Shown: positions 31,656-45,840, numbered from the stretch's first letter. The stretch: DNA of 64,000 nt from Gaeumannomyces sp. JS-464 (GCA_002197995.1 NGZR01000001.1:7130001-7194000); one strand, 5' to 3'. Translations and numbers: made by a program. Notes: generated by a model not told the origin, from the letters alone.

Positions 31656-34600
31656 CTATTCCTCATCAGACTCCTCCTCAGCGACCTGAAAACAAGCAAA
31701 AATGTTAACATAAGCATACGAGGGACTATTTCAACCCGCAAATATCATATCACAAAATGGGCAGAAACACTTACGTCGTCGTGGAAGTTCGTCCCGTCCA
31801 TCGTGGCCTTGATGATGCCGGCCCGGATGCAAAAGTCGCCGAATCGCTCGCCCTCGTCGCGCTCCGCGGCGTACCGCTTGATTAGTGGCTTCATGATGGC
31901 CAGGATCTCGTCCTCCTTGATGGACGCCCGGTACAGCTTGTTGAGCCGCTGGCCATGGTACCCGCCGCCCAGATACATGTTGTAGGCCCCGTAGGCCTTG
32001 CCCACAAACGCCACCTCGGCCAGCCACGGCCGCGCGCAGCCGTTGGGCAGCCCGTCATGCGCATCACGATCGAGTCTTGCCGCAGCCCGGCCTCCTCGAT
32101 GCAGACCTCGAGCTTGCTGATTAGCACGGGGAGGTACCGCTCCGACTCGGCCATAGCCAGCCCGCACGTCGGGAACGCCACGCAGGCCGACGAGCTCAGC
32201 CGCAGCCCCGAGAAGCTGACGTTGTCAAGCTTGTACTTCTTGAGCAGCGCCTTCATCTCGTTCAGGTCCGCATCCGCAACGTTGCTCAGGATAACGTGTT
32301 GGTTGCCCGTCAGCCTGAACTCGCCCTTGTGCACTTTGGCAATCTCCCTCAGACCAGTCTTCATCTGGAACTCGGCAGTATCCTCGACGCGCCCGTTCTC
32401 GATGAAGAGCGTGAAGTGGTTCATTCCCATCTCGTCCCGAAGCCAGCCGAACGTGTCAATGTTGGACTCGAAGTGGAATGGCCTGGCCTCCTCAAACTTG
32501 CGGCCCCAGAGCTCCTCAACCTTGCTCTTGAACACCTCCACGCCCATGTCGTCGATGGTGTACTTGAGGCGCGCGTGCTTCCGGTTCTTGCGGTCGCCGT
32601 GGTCGCGCTGCACCAGCATGACCTTCTCGCACGCGATGTGCACCTGGTCCTTGGGAACGAAGCCAAACGAGCGGCCCGTCTGGGGGTACGTCTTCTTGTT
32701 GTTGTGCGTGGCGCCCATGCCGCCTCCAGCGAGAAGGTTAAAGCCCTCGAGGTTGCCGTCCTTGCCCTTGATGGCAATCAGACCGATATCGTGGGCATAC
32801 ACGTCCGTGTCGTTGTGTGGTGGGACGGCAATGGTGATCTTGAACTTTCTAGGCAGGTAGGTCGGCCCGTAGAGGGGCTCAAAGTCCTGGACAGCGTCGC
32901 CGGCCACCATCGTCTTCTTGTCGTTGTCGTCGGTGAGCCAGATCTCGTGATACGCTGTCGTCGAAGGCAGCAGGTGATCGCTGATCTTCTTAGAGGACGC
33001 GAGAACCTCCTTGTGGTAGGCGGACTGTGTGGGGAGCGAGCTGCACATGACGTTCCTGTTGACATCGCCGCAGGCGGCGATCGTCGTCATCAGCGCCCGG
33101 TTGATGGCCTGCATGGCAGGCTTGAGCTTGCCCTTGACAACACCGTGGAACTGGAACGTCTGACGCGTCGTGAGCTTCATGGTCTCGTTGCCGAGCTGCG
33201 TAGCAATCTCGTCCATCTGGACCCATTGCTTCGGCGTCGCCACACCTCCAGGCAGTCGGCAGCGGATCATGAACGAGTACGCCGGCTCCAGACCCTGGGC
33301 CTTGCGCTCATCCCTGACATCACGGTCGTCCTGCATATACGTGCCGTGGAACTTGGTCAGCTGCGAGTCCGCCGCAGAAATGGCGCCCGTGCTGGTGTCG
33401 TTGAGCCCCTCGACGATGGTGCCACGGAGGTAGTTCGAGGCCAGCTTGATGTCCTCGTTGGTTATCGGCGGTGGCTCCTCCGGCAGGCCCTCAACGTTTG
33501 CCACACCCAGGGCTTCCCATATCTTTGGCTCCCACTCGGAATAGCCGGTCTGGTATCCATCCGGGTCCTGGTCATCTCCTAGACCTATATCAGCAAGCCT
33601 CTTGGCGCCGAAATTGGCCAGAACCCTGTCGAGGTCCTTGCCAGGCTTGTTGTAGTAAATCTTGTCCTCTTTCCTGGGCCAGTAGTGACTATCTCCTAGG
33701 CCAAACACGGAGAAGTTAACTGATACAAGGTCGAGCTCGGTGCTGTTCTTGACGGCGTCCCAGAACGGCAGACCATTCTGGGGGAACTCTCCCTGGCCTG
33801 CGGTTGAGGTCAAAAACACGATGTTCTCCTCCGTCGGAAGATCCTCCACAAGGTAGTCCTCCATGGCCATGACCGTGGTCTTCAGGCCTCGTGCGCGGCC
33901 CCTGTTCCCGAGGCGCTTCGCCAGGGACTGTGCGTTTCCGTTGTCCGAGGCAAAGAGAATCGTTAGGGGTGCACCGAGAAGGCCCTCGAGAAGCTGGTTG
34001 TACGCGTCCCTAGCCTTCCTCTTCTGCTGCGCTCGGACCTCGGAACCGAAGTCCTGAGCAATGTTTGCCCCGAGGCTTGGCTCCTTCTTCATAAGCTGGG
34101 TAAGCTGATTGTCCCTGTCCAGGAAGGCCTTGAGCTCCTTCTTTATCCGCTCAGAGTCCAGAGAGAATGTGGGCTCCCCCTTCTTCTCATTGCTAGGGTT
34201 CCACCTGTAAAGCGGCCAGTAGCCCACATCAACGGCCTTCTTCGTCTCCTGAAGTACGGTGAGGGGTGACTCGTGCTCTCCGTTGTAAGGAAGATAAGCC
34301 AGCACGACGGATGGGCCGTCAAACTTGTCAGCCTCATCCATAGCCTGCAAGACCTGCGTGTAGGAGCTGTAGACCGCAACCGAAGCCACGTAGGCGTTCC
34401 CAAAGTTCATTGCGTAAAGGCCGATATCCTTCTTTCTCCGGTTTGCATCAGCAGCAGCCTGCTCCGAGTAGGGCTGAGAGTCAACGATAAGCATGTTGAC
34501 GTTCTCGCCCGAGGCAAGTACGTGATGGACACCAGAGTTGCCGAGATCGTAAGCCCATGCATCCGAGCCGACAAGCCATAGAGATTGCCTCCTGAAGAAA

Positions 34601-36606
34601 TCCTTGTCCTGGAGCAGCTTTCGGGAAGTGCTCGAGTTCTCCAGTGTCAGCTGGGAGATAACATCCTCGGCCACCGCGTCGACCTTGGTTGGATCATCCG
34701 AGTGAATAGCCCAGTCCGTAAGCAGCCGTTTCGGCGTCTCGGTCAGAAACGTGCCCAACTTAGCCGCCTCCTTGACTTCGGACTTGAAGCGGAGTCGCCT
34801 CTCCTTGCGCGCAAGCAAGGCGCCGAAGCCGAACTCGGGGCTGGCCGCGATGGTCTCCGATATGCCGGCGTGTTCTGAGCCGAGTGCGTTGGCCTGGTAC
34901 AGCCTGGTGCCGAAGAGCTGGTCCAAGATCTTGGTGTAGGCAGTTTCCAGCTTGGGCTTCTCTAGGCCGTACCTGGAAACCTCCTTCGGGCCCTCCTGAG
35001 ATCCGACCTCGAGGTTCTGGACAGGCTTGTCCAGGGCCAGGTTCTGGCAGATACCACGCAGCGCCTGGCTCGCCGTATCTTGGGTGATGTAGCCGACCTG
35101 GTAGCCGACGATATGTTGGAGGCCGCCAGGGCCGCTCTTGACAGAGGTCAGGACGTCGAGCAGGATAGGGCCCCACTTGGTCGTCTTCCGGCTAATCTGC
35201 TCCAGAACCGCGATCCTCTTGAGGGTCTTGGGAATGGAATCCAGCATTTTCGCGCCAAGCCAGGGGCGATAAAGCCTGGGGGTGAGAATGCCGACCTTGG
35301 CGTAAATATCGGTCGACTTGGCCCTATCGATTGTGCTGCCAAAGAGGCCGGTATCGGCGCCAAAGATGAAGAGCGCAGTCTCCGCATTTGGCGGGCCAGA
35401 CCACTCAAAGGGGGTATACCGTCGCCCAGATGAGCTCTCGATTTGTTGGTGGCATAGTTGTAAATGTCCTCTGAGGTAACGTGGGCGGGTGCAGGCTCCA
35501 TCGTGGTAGCGGCACTGTGGGGAGTCGTCGCGACGCTCGTCTCACTCGACTTTACAGATGTCTGTGAGGAGTTGACCTTGGACGCAGCCTCCGAGCCCGG
35601 GGGTGCCAGCCCATTGATATTAATGGGGGCTGCTGCCTGTTGGACCGGCTCCGGTTGGTCGGTAGATAAGTTCTGACGGCCGTGGTCGGCGTAGATACCA
35701 GCCCCTGAGAGCGGGGCAGCCTGGAAGCGGCGCACGCTCTCGATGTCAAGGATGTCGCGAATAACGGCGGCGCCCTCACGCTCAACTGGGTCGTCGTTGG
35801 CGAGGATCCAGGGGCTGAAGAAGTGAATGACACCCTTGCCGGAGCGGATTGCCAGGGCATGGGCGGTCAGGGCCATGTCCTGGGCCTCCTGGATGGACTC
35901 GGACTGCAGGAAGGTCCATCCTGAATTCCTTATGGCGGTGATGGCGGAGAAGTCGGGGAAGCGCTCGGGGTGAAGGGCGACGTGGATTACGACGGGGTAG
36001 TTGGCCAGCTTATACAGGTGGGCGATGGAGGGGACGAGGATGACGGAGCTGGTGGTGACCGAGACGAGGCGCCCGTCGCGGATCGGGGCGAAGACGGAGA
36101 GGAGAGGGTCGGCATTATGCCTGACGCTCAATATCTAGCCTCGGTGGAGGTGTGTGAGCAGCCAGCGCTGGACGAAGCCGCGCTCCCTGGACAATATCAA
36201 CGGCTCACCTGAGGGATGTTGTCAGGGGTCTTGGCGACCACGCTCGGCTCCTTGTGGGCTGCGGAAGCCTTGAGGTGCCTCGAAAATTCCGTGTCGGCAG
36301 CCAGCGAGGGCTGGACCGAGACGATGACATCGCTGGCGAGGTATGCGATCCTTGCAACTAAGATTGGCGGGCAGCCGCTGTTAGCTCGAGGTCCTTCCCC
36401 TGGTGCGCCGACTCCGGCGGTGCTTTGTGATGTGTGAGCTGTGATTGGAGAATAGGTGGCCTGTGCAATGGCTGGCAGGCGCTGTTTGGCGGGGTTCTCG
36501 GCTGCGAGGGCAGGCAGCACAAGCACAGCTGGCGCTGGGGAAAGCAACAAGGCTTGCACCTACCGGCCTCCTCAGGCGAGCGAATCGATGCTGGTGACGA
36601 CGCCAT
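31656..36606 (-). CDS. Sulfite reductase [NADPH] beta (hemoprotein) subunit, Met5-like
   Basis: Cytosolic enzyme of sulfate assimilation, reducing sulfite to sulfide. In order: N-terminal pyruvate-ferredoxin-oxidoreductase-like part; flavodoxin-like domain ([29 protein letters not shown]); two nitrite/sulfite reductase repeats with [10 protein letters not shown]; and the siroheme/4Fe-4S cysteines in ACVAFPTCG and TGCP(NG)C. Exons: 36606-36209, 36134-31775, 31685-31656. The introns (36208-36135 and 31774-31686) have clean GTGAGC/TAG and GTAAGT/CAG ends, and the last exon codes VAEEESDEE. Single-base deletions break the frame at 35442 and 32045 and near 36550-36575. With those three restored the exons total 1597 codons. 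The start at 36606 ([10 protein letters not shown]) is less sure because the shift near 36560 follows it; Met 36559 is an alternative. Confidence 0.9.
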
Positions 36607-38294
36607 GTCGTCCGAAACTTGCTGCTGTCGGAAGAGAAAAGACATCTTCCCCCCTCGCGCCCCTGCGGAAGGAGACGGCCCCCATACAAGTTTTATTATG
36701 GACTGCCCGGCGGCTGGCGGAGCGTCGTGCTCTGCGGACGGCGGAGCTGCTTGGTGGGCTCTCAAACCAAGTCTGGGGAGACCGCCGTCGAGGGGCCCCG
36801 CAGCGCAGACATTTTCGACGGCAGAACCATGCGTCGATTGCACCCGTCAATTGCGTGATCGCCTAGCGCCCACTTCCACCACACCCAGAGGCAAAAAGGG
36901 TCGGCGTTCCTGCCACAGTCCCCAGGCACTTGCGCCGTCATGCGTGTAATTCTTAACCAATTGGGGGATGTCAATTGCAGATGACGGTCCTGGTGGGTTC
37001 GCCCGTCGACCGGCGTTCGGCAAGCCAGCCTTCAGATCCCGAATGCAGCTGCGTTCAGTCCATCATCGTTTAGACCGTTTCCCCATCATTTCCTTCACGG
37101 CGAACTTCGGCCGACTCAGCTTCTCCTTTCACGATTCGGCGGTACCCCCACAAAGCAGCTCACTGGCCGGTCTCTGCTCCGAGTCCTAGTGGGCCATCTA
37201 TGTATAGTCCCTGCTCTGCCATTCTGGTAGCGTAAAAGTTTTGTAGTTGTGGTGAAGCAAAATACCAGCCAGCCAGCATATCGAACACACATCCAACCAG
37301 CTCCCTGCTTCAGATTTCAACCTGAAGCTGCTTGCCTCCTGCGCAGTGAATGCTACGCTACGGTAGGGGCATCCATTGGTAAGATATTTTGTATGCTTCC
37401 CTTCCAAATCCGGGATTTGCACATTGCGCGGGCGTGGCAGCAAGCATCCATTCCGCCTCATCATCACGCCCTTTTGATAGTGCGGCTCGGTGCGGCTCTC
37501 GGCCAAATGGCGGCAGCCGCACAACTCAGCACGCCCACCAGCAAAGCAAGCCAAGGCAGGGGTTTCCATGTTGAGCGTCCACGCTGGATGCCACGTGCTG
37601 CGAGGCCAAAGAATCTAGGTAGACAAGTCCCAAGTATCCAGTCTCTGCATCGACACAAAACTCCTTGCCTCGACAGCCCAGTCATGGCAGACAGGAATTA
37701 CCCGAGCAGGATTGTGGATAGAAGACGCTGAGGCTAGAGAACTTCGTCAACCGCTGACTCAGCGTATTCCTAAACTGCAAACGCAGGCCAAGCGTCAGTT
37801 GAAGTGGCATGACCGAAACTGTCGATCAGATGCGATATCACACCCTTGAGTTGAGTGCGGTCTTGTAGTACAAACTATAAAGCCGGAGCCCAGAAGCCGC
37901 TTGAGGTGTTTTTGTGCCCTCCGCCACTTGAAATCAAAAGCCCGCATCTTCATGCTCCCATCTTCTTGTTGGAGATCCTCCATCCTACGGTCTCCAAAGA
38001 TTCAAGGACTGAAAGCCACAGCCTGTAAAGTGGGCGGCATCGTCTTGATGTGAGTTTCCAAGGGAGGGGGACTCGGGGAAGGGGAAGAGCACGTCGCCCT
38101 GGTCTTGTCCTCGTAGGAATGGTCCTGCATCTCCAGGTTAGATCCTATAATGCATTAGCAAGCACGTCTAACTGTTGCACGTAAGCGGGAATCCTCACAC
38201 ACGCTGGAAAGCACCGCACCTTTGGCCTACGCCTCGGCGAGTATTGCCGCAACGCCACATCGCAACGACGACACCGGCAGCATCACCCCCAAAA
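36607..38294. other. Divergent intergenic region, sulfite reductase / ribose-5-phosphate isomerase
   Basis: About 1.7 kb with no convincing gene. ORFs here are short and lack protein character. It must hold both promoters. The only motif noted is a TGACTCA at 37755-37761. Confidence 0.5.
37755..37761. promoter_or_regulatory. TGACTCA, candidate CPC1/Gcn4-type bZIP site
   Basis: A perfect palindromic bZIP site 534 bp upstream of the ribose-5-phosphate isomerase ATG. Cross-pathway (amino acid) control of this gene is only a guess; one 7-mer can occur by chance. Confidence 0.25.
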
Positions 38295-39179
38295 ATGGCG
38301 ACGTCTGAGCAGGTACTGCTCATCGAGATGGCCAAGAAGGCGGCCGCCTACACGGCCGTCAAGGACCACTTCGACCCGCGCTTCAAGCACGTCGGCATCG
38401 GCTCCGGCTCCACCGTGGTCTACGTCGTCGAGGCCATCAAGGAGCTGCACCCGAGTCCTCGGCCCACATGACCTTCTACACCACGGGCGCCGGGTCGCGC
38501 GCCCTGGTCGAGCGGCACGGCCTGGCCGTCGGCAGCCTGCAGGCCCTGCCCGCGTCCACGCTGCTCGACGTCTACTTTGACGGCGCCGACGAGGTCGACG
38601 AGGACCTGAACCTCATCAAGGGCGGCGGCGCCTGCCTGTGGCAGGAGAAGATCGTCGCCCTGACCTCGCGCACCTTCGTCTGCGTCGCCGACTACCGCAA
38701 GCTCGGCTCGCGCCTGGGCACCAACTGGAAGCACGGCATCCCCATCGAGGTCCACCCATGCGCGTCAACCGGGTCCTGGTCGCCCTCGAGAGGCTGGGCT
38801 CCCGCTCGCCGACCGTCCGCCCGGACCCGGCCAGGCCCGCCGACCCGGCCACGGGGAGGCCCGCCGCCCTGGTGACCGACAACCACATGCACATCATCGA
38901 CGCCCCCTTTACCCCGCTCGTGCTGCCCGCCCATGACGCCAACGTTGCGGGAGATGGCAAGGACGGCATCTGGAGCGTCGAGAAGCTCGCGCGCGCGCTC
39001 AAGGACATTGACGGGTGTGCGAGATTGGCCTGTTCTACGGCTACAGTGGCCTAGACAAGCCCGGCCAGGGCGGCGCACAGAAGCCTGTGGCTGCCTACTT
39101 TGGCATGGCCGACGGGAGCGTTCAGGTGCAGAACCAGGGTGCACCGCCCGTTACTATCACAACTCAGGAGGCGGCGTAG
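38295..39179 (+). CDS. Ribose-5-phosphate isomerase (RpiA type)
   Basis: Interconverts ribose 5-phosphate and ribulose 5-phosphate in the cytosolic pentose phosphate pathway. It has [16 protein letters not shown], the [18 protein letters not shown] block with active-site acids, and the Lys-containing [12 protein letters not shown] segment. No intron is seen. Three one-base deletions in short runs (CCC 38450-38452, CCC 38755-38757, GGG 39013-39015) split it into four frames. Each join restores family sequence, for example [19 protein letters not shown] at the first. Corrected length is 295 residues, ending TAG 39177-39179. It is a little longer than yeast Rki1 because of an insertion near residues 175-200 and a C-terminal tail. 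Confidence 0.9.
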
Positions 39180-39669
39180 AAAGGGACCGGTATCTGTCTG
39201 ATGTGAACGGCATCTCTGAAGGGAAGACCACGCACGATGTTACGATTTCAGATGAGAATCTGGCAAGGTTACCATGGCCTAGCAAAGAAGAAAAGAAGCG
39301 TTTATTAAATACTGTAATCAACAAAATGTCGACAGCAATGAAAATGAGAGTTAACAACAGAGAAAAACCCTCCCCTGTTCGTCAGTCGTGGCCCCATCAT
39401 TTCATTCTTTTTATTATACAACGCTAATGCTGGCAATTGGGCTCCCCTTGGACAGATCGCTATGCTCATAATATCCTGCCTGGCTGCTCGAGATAAGCCA
39501 CCTCCTCCTGCAGGCGCTGAGCGAGGGAGGCCGCCAAGTTGTTAGACCGCTGACAAGGCAGAAACGATGTCATTCACCTCTTTGTCTGCGCAGCCGGAAA
39601 GCTGACAAGCAGGTAAAGGATAAGGATGCGGCGCGCACAGGCGCGCAAAAACTTCGCCGTCCCCGTCGC
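39180..39669. other. Convergent 3' intergenic region
   Basis: Between the ends of the isomerase and Rab6 genes. No gene or named element is seen. Confidence 0.5.
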
Positions 39670-40840
<1,171 letters not shown>

Positions 40841-41571
40841 CTTGTCTTGTGTCGATGATGAACCTGGTCGAGGATGGCGTCGCAGTGGGATCGGGAGGAT
40901 ATCTGAGCTGTTGAATCGACACGAGCTAGATCGGAGGCAGCGCGGGAACGTGGAGCAAAGGACGAGTCGAGAGAACCGTCGGCGCCGGATGCGGTCTAGG
41001 TTTCTATTCAGGGGGTGGATGGCGGTCCATACGCGAATGGGGACAAGGCCCTCGAGAACCACTCAGAAGACCCAGCGATGGAGCCAACCCCAACAGCGAG
41101 AACAAAAATCGGCAGGGTCCCTGCTTGTGCTTCGGCGAAGATGGGGATAGGCTGGACTGGAAACCGGAGCGACAGCAGGAGTCTAGATAGAGTCTAACCC
41201 AGGATACACAATGTGGCGTATGCTGGTTCGGGACAGCAGGCAAGAAGATGGAAGCTCCCCTTTTTTCACCCCTCCAAGCGCGCTCACCTGCCCTCGTTCA
41301 CCCTAGCAAAAAACGAGGCGTCGGCCGCTTGAGTGGCTGTGCGTTATCACATAATCAGCCTGGGCCCAATCACAAATCCGACCAATCACAGTCCAACATC
41401 CAAAGTAAATAAAATAATGGATCGCATGAGATCGAGAAGATTCGTCGGCGCTCATTCCTCCTGAACATATTCCTGTAACTGGAAGCCGCCAGCAGGGCCA
41501 CGGCTACGGCAAATATCTTTGAATTTACTGCCTCTGCTATCATGTTTAGTTCGCTCAGTTGACGAACTTCT
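40841..41571. other. Intergenic region upstream of the Rab6 gene
   Basis: Probably the Rab6 promoter and the NAD synthase 3' UTR. No further gene is supported. Confidence 0.5.
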
Positions 41572-43719
41572 CTACATTTCAGTTACATGCCCCGCCTTCT
41601 TCCCGTTCTTCTCCATCTCCTCCACGTGCCTCCTGATCTTGTTGAACTGCCATGGCCAGTTGACGACGTACAAAAAGGGCCGCAGGTCGTGCCTGTTGTC
41701 GTCCGGATTGTATGCCGAGAGGTGCACGCTGGGAGTGATGATTGTGGCCTTGTGGCGGTTGATGGCATAGAAGCGGTAGAAGCGGAAGACCTTCTCGGCG
41801 ATCTCCCTGGGGCCGAAGCCCGGACGCTCCTTCCATTGGCTTAGCAGGCGGAGATATGCCGACCAGGGGCCCAGCTTGTCAACCTTGCGCAGAATTCCAA
41901 AGTCGGAGAGCTCCGAGTAGGTCAAGCCCATCTCCTCCTCGTCCGCCTGGACGCCCGCCGATAGGGGAGGAGCTCGGCAGAAGGGATGGCCTCGATGAAC
42001 TCGTCCATGATGGACAGGCCCCAAGTGTCGCGGGCCCAGCGCTGGAAGGATTTGGCATCGTTCTTGGAGATGGAGCCCAGGGGCGCAAGGTCGGCCGAGC
42101 TCGCGTCATACTTTGTGTAGTAGCCCCGCAGGTTTTCGTCGACATTGCCGGACCCCAGCACAAGCAACGACGCTCCCGCCCTCGGCATGCCCCTGGCCTG
42201 GGTAGACAGTTGGGCGAGCTCATACGAGACTACCAGCCTGTTCCTGGCTTGGATGTTTTGCTTAGCCAGGTTCTCGCTCGCCGACCCACCCTCGACCTGG
42301 TACTTAGGCTTGAAGCCGTTGAGGGCCTTTTGGATGATGGCCTCGTGGGCATCTACGACCTCGTCCATGTCGATGTCGGTATGGTACGCTCCAAGGCGCT
42401 CGGCCAGCCGTTTAGCCCTCGATCTGGTCTCATCAGAGCTATTCACGGTTCCCATGTAGCAGGTGTGCAGGAGCTTTGAGACAATCTCCTCAGGGCTTGC
42501 GGGGTGGTAGTCGTTGATGCCCACCACCTTGCGCAGGTCCTGCAACGTGTTGTCTTCTCCGTTCTTGATGGACAGCAACACCAGCTTCGCCATGCCGTAG
42601 ACGAACAGGGCAACTGTGGAGCTGTCGAGGCCACCAGACAGGGCGAGGAAGAAACCGGCGCCTGAGCTACGGACGAGGTACTGCCAGAGATAGACCGACG
42701 TGGCCATCCAAATCTCCTCCATGGGATCCAGGAGCTTGATGGGAATCTCGGTGGCGATGACCTTGTTGTCCGACACGAAGACGTGCTCGCTGGAGCGGGT
42801 CAAGGGGATATCGCACTCTACACGTGGGTACTCGGGCTGGCGGGCGGCCTGGACATTGCGGCTAGCGCTGGTGCGGTAGCTGCGGACCCTTTCGAGGTCG
42901 ACAGTGGCGACGGTGACCTCGACGGGCAGGAGGGAGAACTGGGAGCTCTGGGCCAGAACCTCACCGTTCTGGATGATCATGCTGCTGCCATCGAAGAGCA
43001 TGCGGGCCTCGCCGTCGACGCCCGAGGCGTTTTGCGTAGATGTAAAGCCCGCCATTGCTCCTGGTGGAGTTGGAGATGAGGTTGAGGCGCTTGCCGAGCT
43101 TACGCAGCTCAGCATGGGAAGCGCTCGAGTTCAGGATGATCTCGGCGCCGTTAAGCCCGGAGAAGGTGGAGGGGTTTCGGGGAACAAAGAGCTCCTCGCA
43201 CGTCTCGCATGAGACAGACGTGTCTGGGGTCTCGAGGATGAAGTCGCCGATAGGTACGGTGCTCTGGCCCGTGATGTCCTTGACGACTTGGTGGAGCTTA
43301 TGGGTCTCGGTCTGGCGCTCTTTGACCCACGCGGTGAAGTGGCGGGGCTCGCGGTACAGGCCGTCGCCGGCAAGCGACTGTTTGGCCCGGATGGCGTAGA
43401 CCTTGCGGTAGGTGCAGAGGATGCGGCAGTTGTACTGCACGTTCCTGGTCCTCACGCCCATTCCCAGGTCGACGAGGATGCCTTGCAGACAGGGTCGGCG
43501 ATGATCTCGGCCAGGACCTCCCAGCTGTGCAGCTCCGTGTCGCTCTCGAGGTGGTGGTCGAGGCAGCCATAGCCCGGGATCTCGAGCTCGGGGGCCTGTA
43601 CGCAGCGTGGCCCCCTTCTCCTTGGCAATCTTGATAGACTCAAGGATGCGATCGCGGTTTCCCACGAAATCCAGCGGCACACTCGGCAGAGTGGCCGCTG
43701 CTACTGTGATAAACGTCAT
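41572..43719 (-). CDS. QNS1: Glutamine-dependent NAD+ synthase
   Basis: Final step of NAD biosynthesis: deamido-NAD + Gln + ATP to NAD+. An N-terminal nitrilase-type amidase (MTFITVAAATLPSVPLDF start; RAKQSLAGDGLYREPRHF; catalytic-Cys region SVSCETCEELF) is followed by a synthetase domain with the PP-loop LALSGGLDSSTVAL and a LGSGNVDE segment. It ends AGHVTEM. There are no introns. I chose Met 43719 because it fits the family; an in-frame Met at 43752 adds unlike sequence. Four homopolymer slips: extra G at 43590-43594, missing C at 43491, extra T at 43030-43033, missing G at 41964-41967. They cancel in net length, giving 715 residues, essentially the size of yeast Qns1. Confidence 0.93.
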
Positions 43720-44230
43720 GGCCTCTGGGGATGGATGGATGGTATCGCACAACGAGGGGTGCCGTTCTGGCGACTCGGTGGGGAAAGGTTCAAGGACCGC
43801 CTACCCGTCCTTTTCCGAGATAGTTGGGCAGAAGCAAACAAGACGGGTGTACGTTGCTCATGTTTATATCATCGCTCGCCCACCACCGAAAACACCGCAG
43901 TGGCTTAAACGTGAGAGTCACCAAGGGGGTTCGAGGAGAGAGCTCGGGAAAGTGGGGCTGCGCGCGTCAAGATAAGACACCGAAACCTCATCCAGTCTTA
44001 TCGCCAATGGGGAACGACAAGGGTAGAATTTCGCCCATTCCCCGCCAAAAGTTTTTTCGAGCGACTCCGGCCGCCGACAGGGACCAAAGTCCAAATTTTG
44101 ATAGCATCGGCCAACCTTCATCCCATTAAGTTTTCCTGGGAGAGACCACCGACTCGCTACTGCTTCGACTCCTGCAGTATCGCGCTTCACCTGCCGCAAA
44201 AACGTTGGGCTCCGACCGCAGCTTGCAATA
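43720..44230. promoter_or_regulatory. Shared divergent promoter region, NAD synthase / NOP53
   Basis: 511 bp between two divergent starts, with no ORF of its own. It must carry both promoters. No specific site was recognised with confidence. Confidence 0.4.
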
Positions 44231-45586
44231 ATGCCCGCAATCGGGCCCGTGTCGGCCGCCCCAGCGGCGCCGCAACAGTACAAGCAGCCGTCGCGAAAGG
44301 GCAAGAAGGCATGGAGGAAACACGTCGACGTTTCCGAGGTCGAGAAGGGGCTTGAGAAGCGGAACGAGGAGATCATCCAGGGAGGTGTCTACAAGGAGCG
44401 GCCGTCAGAGGCTCTCTTCACCGTGGACACTGTCGGCGACGCCGCCATCCCCAAGAAGTTCCCCAAGGCCGTAAGGAAGACACTGAAAGCCGACGAGATC
44501 ATCGCTGCCCGATCTGCCGTACCTGCCATCTCGTCTAGGAAGCGGCCGTCCGACAGCAAGGTCACGGACGGCGTGCTGCCGGTCAAGCGCGCACGCAAGG
44601 ACTATGTGTCGCAGAAGGAGCTGCACCGCCTGCGAAAGGTCGCCGACGGCCACCACGAGTCGACCGTCGTCGTCACCGACGCCACGTACGACCCCTGGGC
44701 CACCTCAGAGGTGTCCGCCGCCGGCCCAGTCGTCGTCGCGAAGAAGAAGGGCGAGGAGCAGGAGCTCGAGTTCGTGCCCAAGCCGCAGAAGGCCAAGGCC
44801 CCCGAGACGCTGAGGCGCCAGCCCCTGTCACTGGCCGCCAACGGCAAGCCGGTGCCCGCGGTGCCCAAACCGCAGGGCGGATACAGCTACAACCCGCTCT
44901 TCACCGAGTACGTCGAGCGCTACAACGAGGAAGGTGCCAAGGCGGTCGAGGCGGAGAAGCAGCGGCTCGCGGCAGAGGCGGCAGAGCAGGCCAAGGCGGA
45001 GGCGGTCGCACGGTCCGCGGCCGAGGCCGAGGCCGCAGAGGCGCGCGCCGACATGTCCGAGTGGGAGGAGGACGAATCGGCGTGGGAAGGGTTCACGAGC
45101 GGCGGAGAGGATGCGGCGCCCAAAGCTAAGAAGCACCCCGAGCGCAAGACACAGGCGCAACGCAATAGGATAAAGCGACGCAAGGAGGAGGAGCGCAGGC
45201 TCAAGGAGAAGGCGGCACAGAAACTCAAAAACATACAGCAGGCGCGAATCAAGGAGCTCGCGGCAGAGGTGGCGGAACGCGAGCAGGCGGCCGCCTTGGC
45301 CAGAGTCGAGATGAGCGACGACAGCGAGGAAGGCGACGACAGCGAGCTCAGGAGGCGCCAGTTGGGCAAGTTCAGGCTGCCCGAAAAGGATCTCGAGCTT
45401 GTTCTACCCGACGAGCTGCAAGACTCGCTTAGGCTGCTTAAGCCCGAGGGCAACTTGCTCAAGGACAGATACCGCAGCCTGGTGGTCCGCGGCAGAGTGG
45501 AAGCCAGGAGGAGGATACCATTCCACAAGCAGGGCAAGAGCAAGTTGACCGAGAAGTGGTCTCACAAGGACTTCCGCTTAGAATGA
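44231..45586 (+). CDS. Ribosome biogenesis protein Nop53 (GLTSCR2 family)
   Basis: Nucleolar/nucleoplasmic factor of 60S maturation; in yeast Nop53 recruits the exosome-Mtr4 to 7S pre-rRNA. The intact, intronless 451-residue frame begins with a low-complexity region, then QPSRKGKKAWRKHVDV, the family's conserved N-terminal motif. After this come TYDPWA, GGYSYNPLFTEY, a long Ala/Glu/Lys/Arg coiled-coil tract (about residues 235-370) and the C-terminal LRLLKPEGNLLKDRYRSL and HKQGKSKLTEKWSHKDF blocks. The size is near that of yeast Nop53 (455). One of the few genes here with no frame error. Confidence 0.92.
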   Translation: MPAIGPVSAAPAAPQQYKQPSRKGKKAWRKHVDVSEVEKGLEKRNEEIIQGGVYKERPSEALFTVDTVGDAAIPKKFPKAVRKTLKADEIIAARSAVPAISSRKRPSDSKVTDGVLPVKRARKDYVSQKELHRLRKVADGHHESTVVVTDATYDPWATSEVSAAGPVVVAKKKGEEQELEFVPKPQKAKAPETLRRQPLSLAANGKPVPAVPKPQGGYSYNPLFTEYVERYNEEGAKAVEAEKQRLAAEAAEQAKAEAVARSAAEAEAAEARADMSEWEEDESAWEGFTSGGEDAAPKAKKHPERKTQAQRNRIKRRKEEERRLKEKAAQKLKNIQQARIKELAAEVAEREQAAALARVEMSDDSEEGDDSELRRRQLGKFRLPEKDLELVLPDELQDSLRLLKPEGNLLKDRYRSLVVRGRVEARRRIPFHKQGKSKLTEKWSHKDFRLE

Positions 45587-45840
45587 GGGTCTGGCTGGCG
45601 AATTCTTGTTGTCGCGCAATAAAAGGCAAGATGGTTAATTCTTACTACGCTTGCATGAATGTCTTTGATATCTACATGCGTAAATTTGCCTTGCGGATAC
45701 CCGCCGCAACTTGTTGAGAAGAGATTCCCGGTCCCAGGCGCGTACCCAAGCCACCTTACTCCTTAGAACCCACCATCCCAGCCCACCCTTTCCAGATAAG
45801 AACGCCCATGCCTAAATCAAGGTCTCAATCACACGCCTCT

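Noticed and set aside
32296..33582. 428-residue ORF on the plus strand
   Set aside because: It is an antisense shadow of the sulfite reductase coding sequence.
36549..36577. 29-nt intron (GTAGGT...CCCCAG) at the start of the sulfite reductase gene
   Set aside because: Too short for a fungal intron. A one-base deletion explains the frame change and makes the total a codon multiple.
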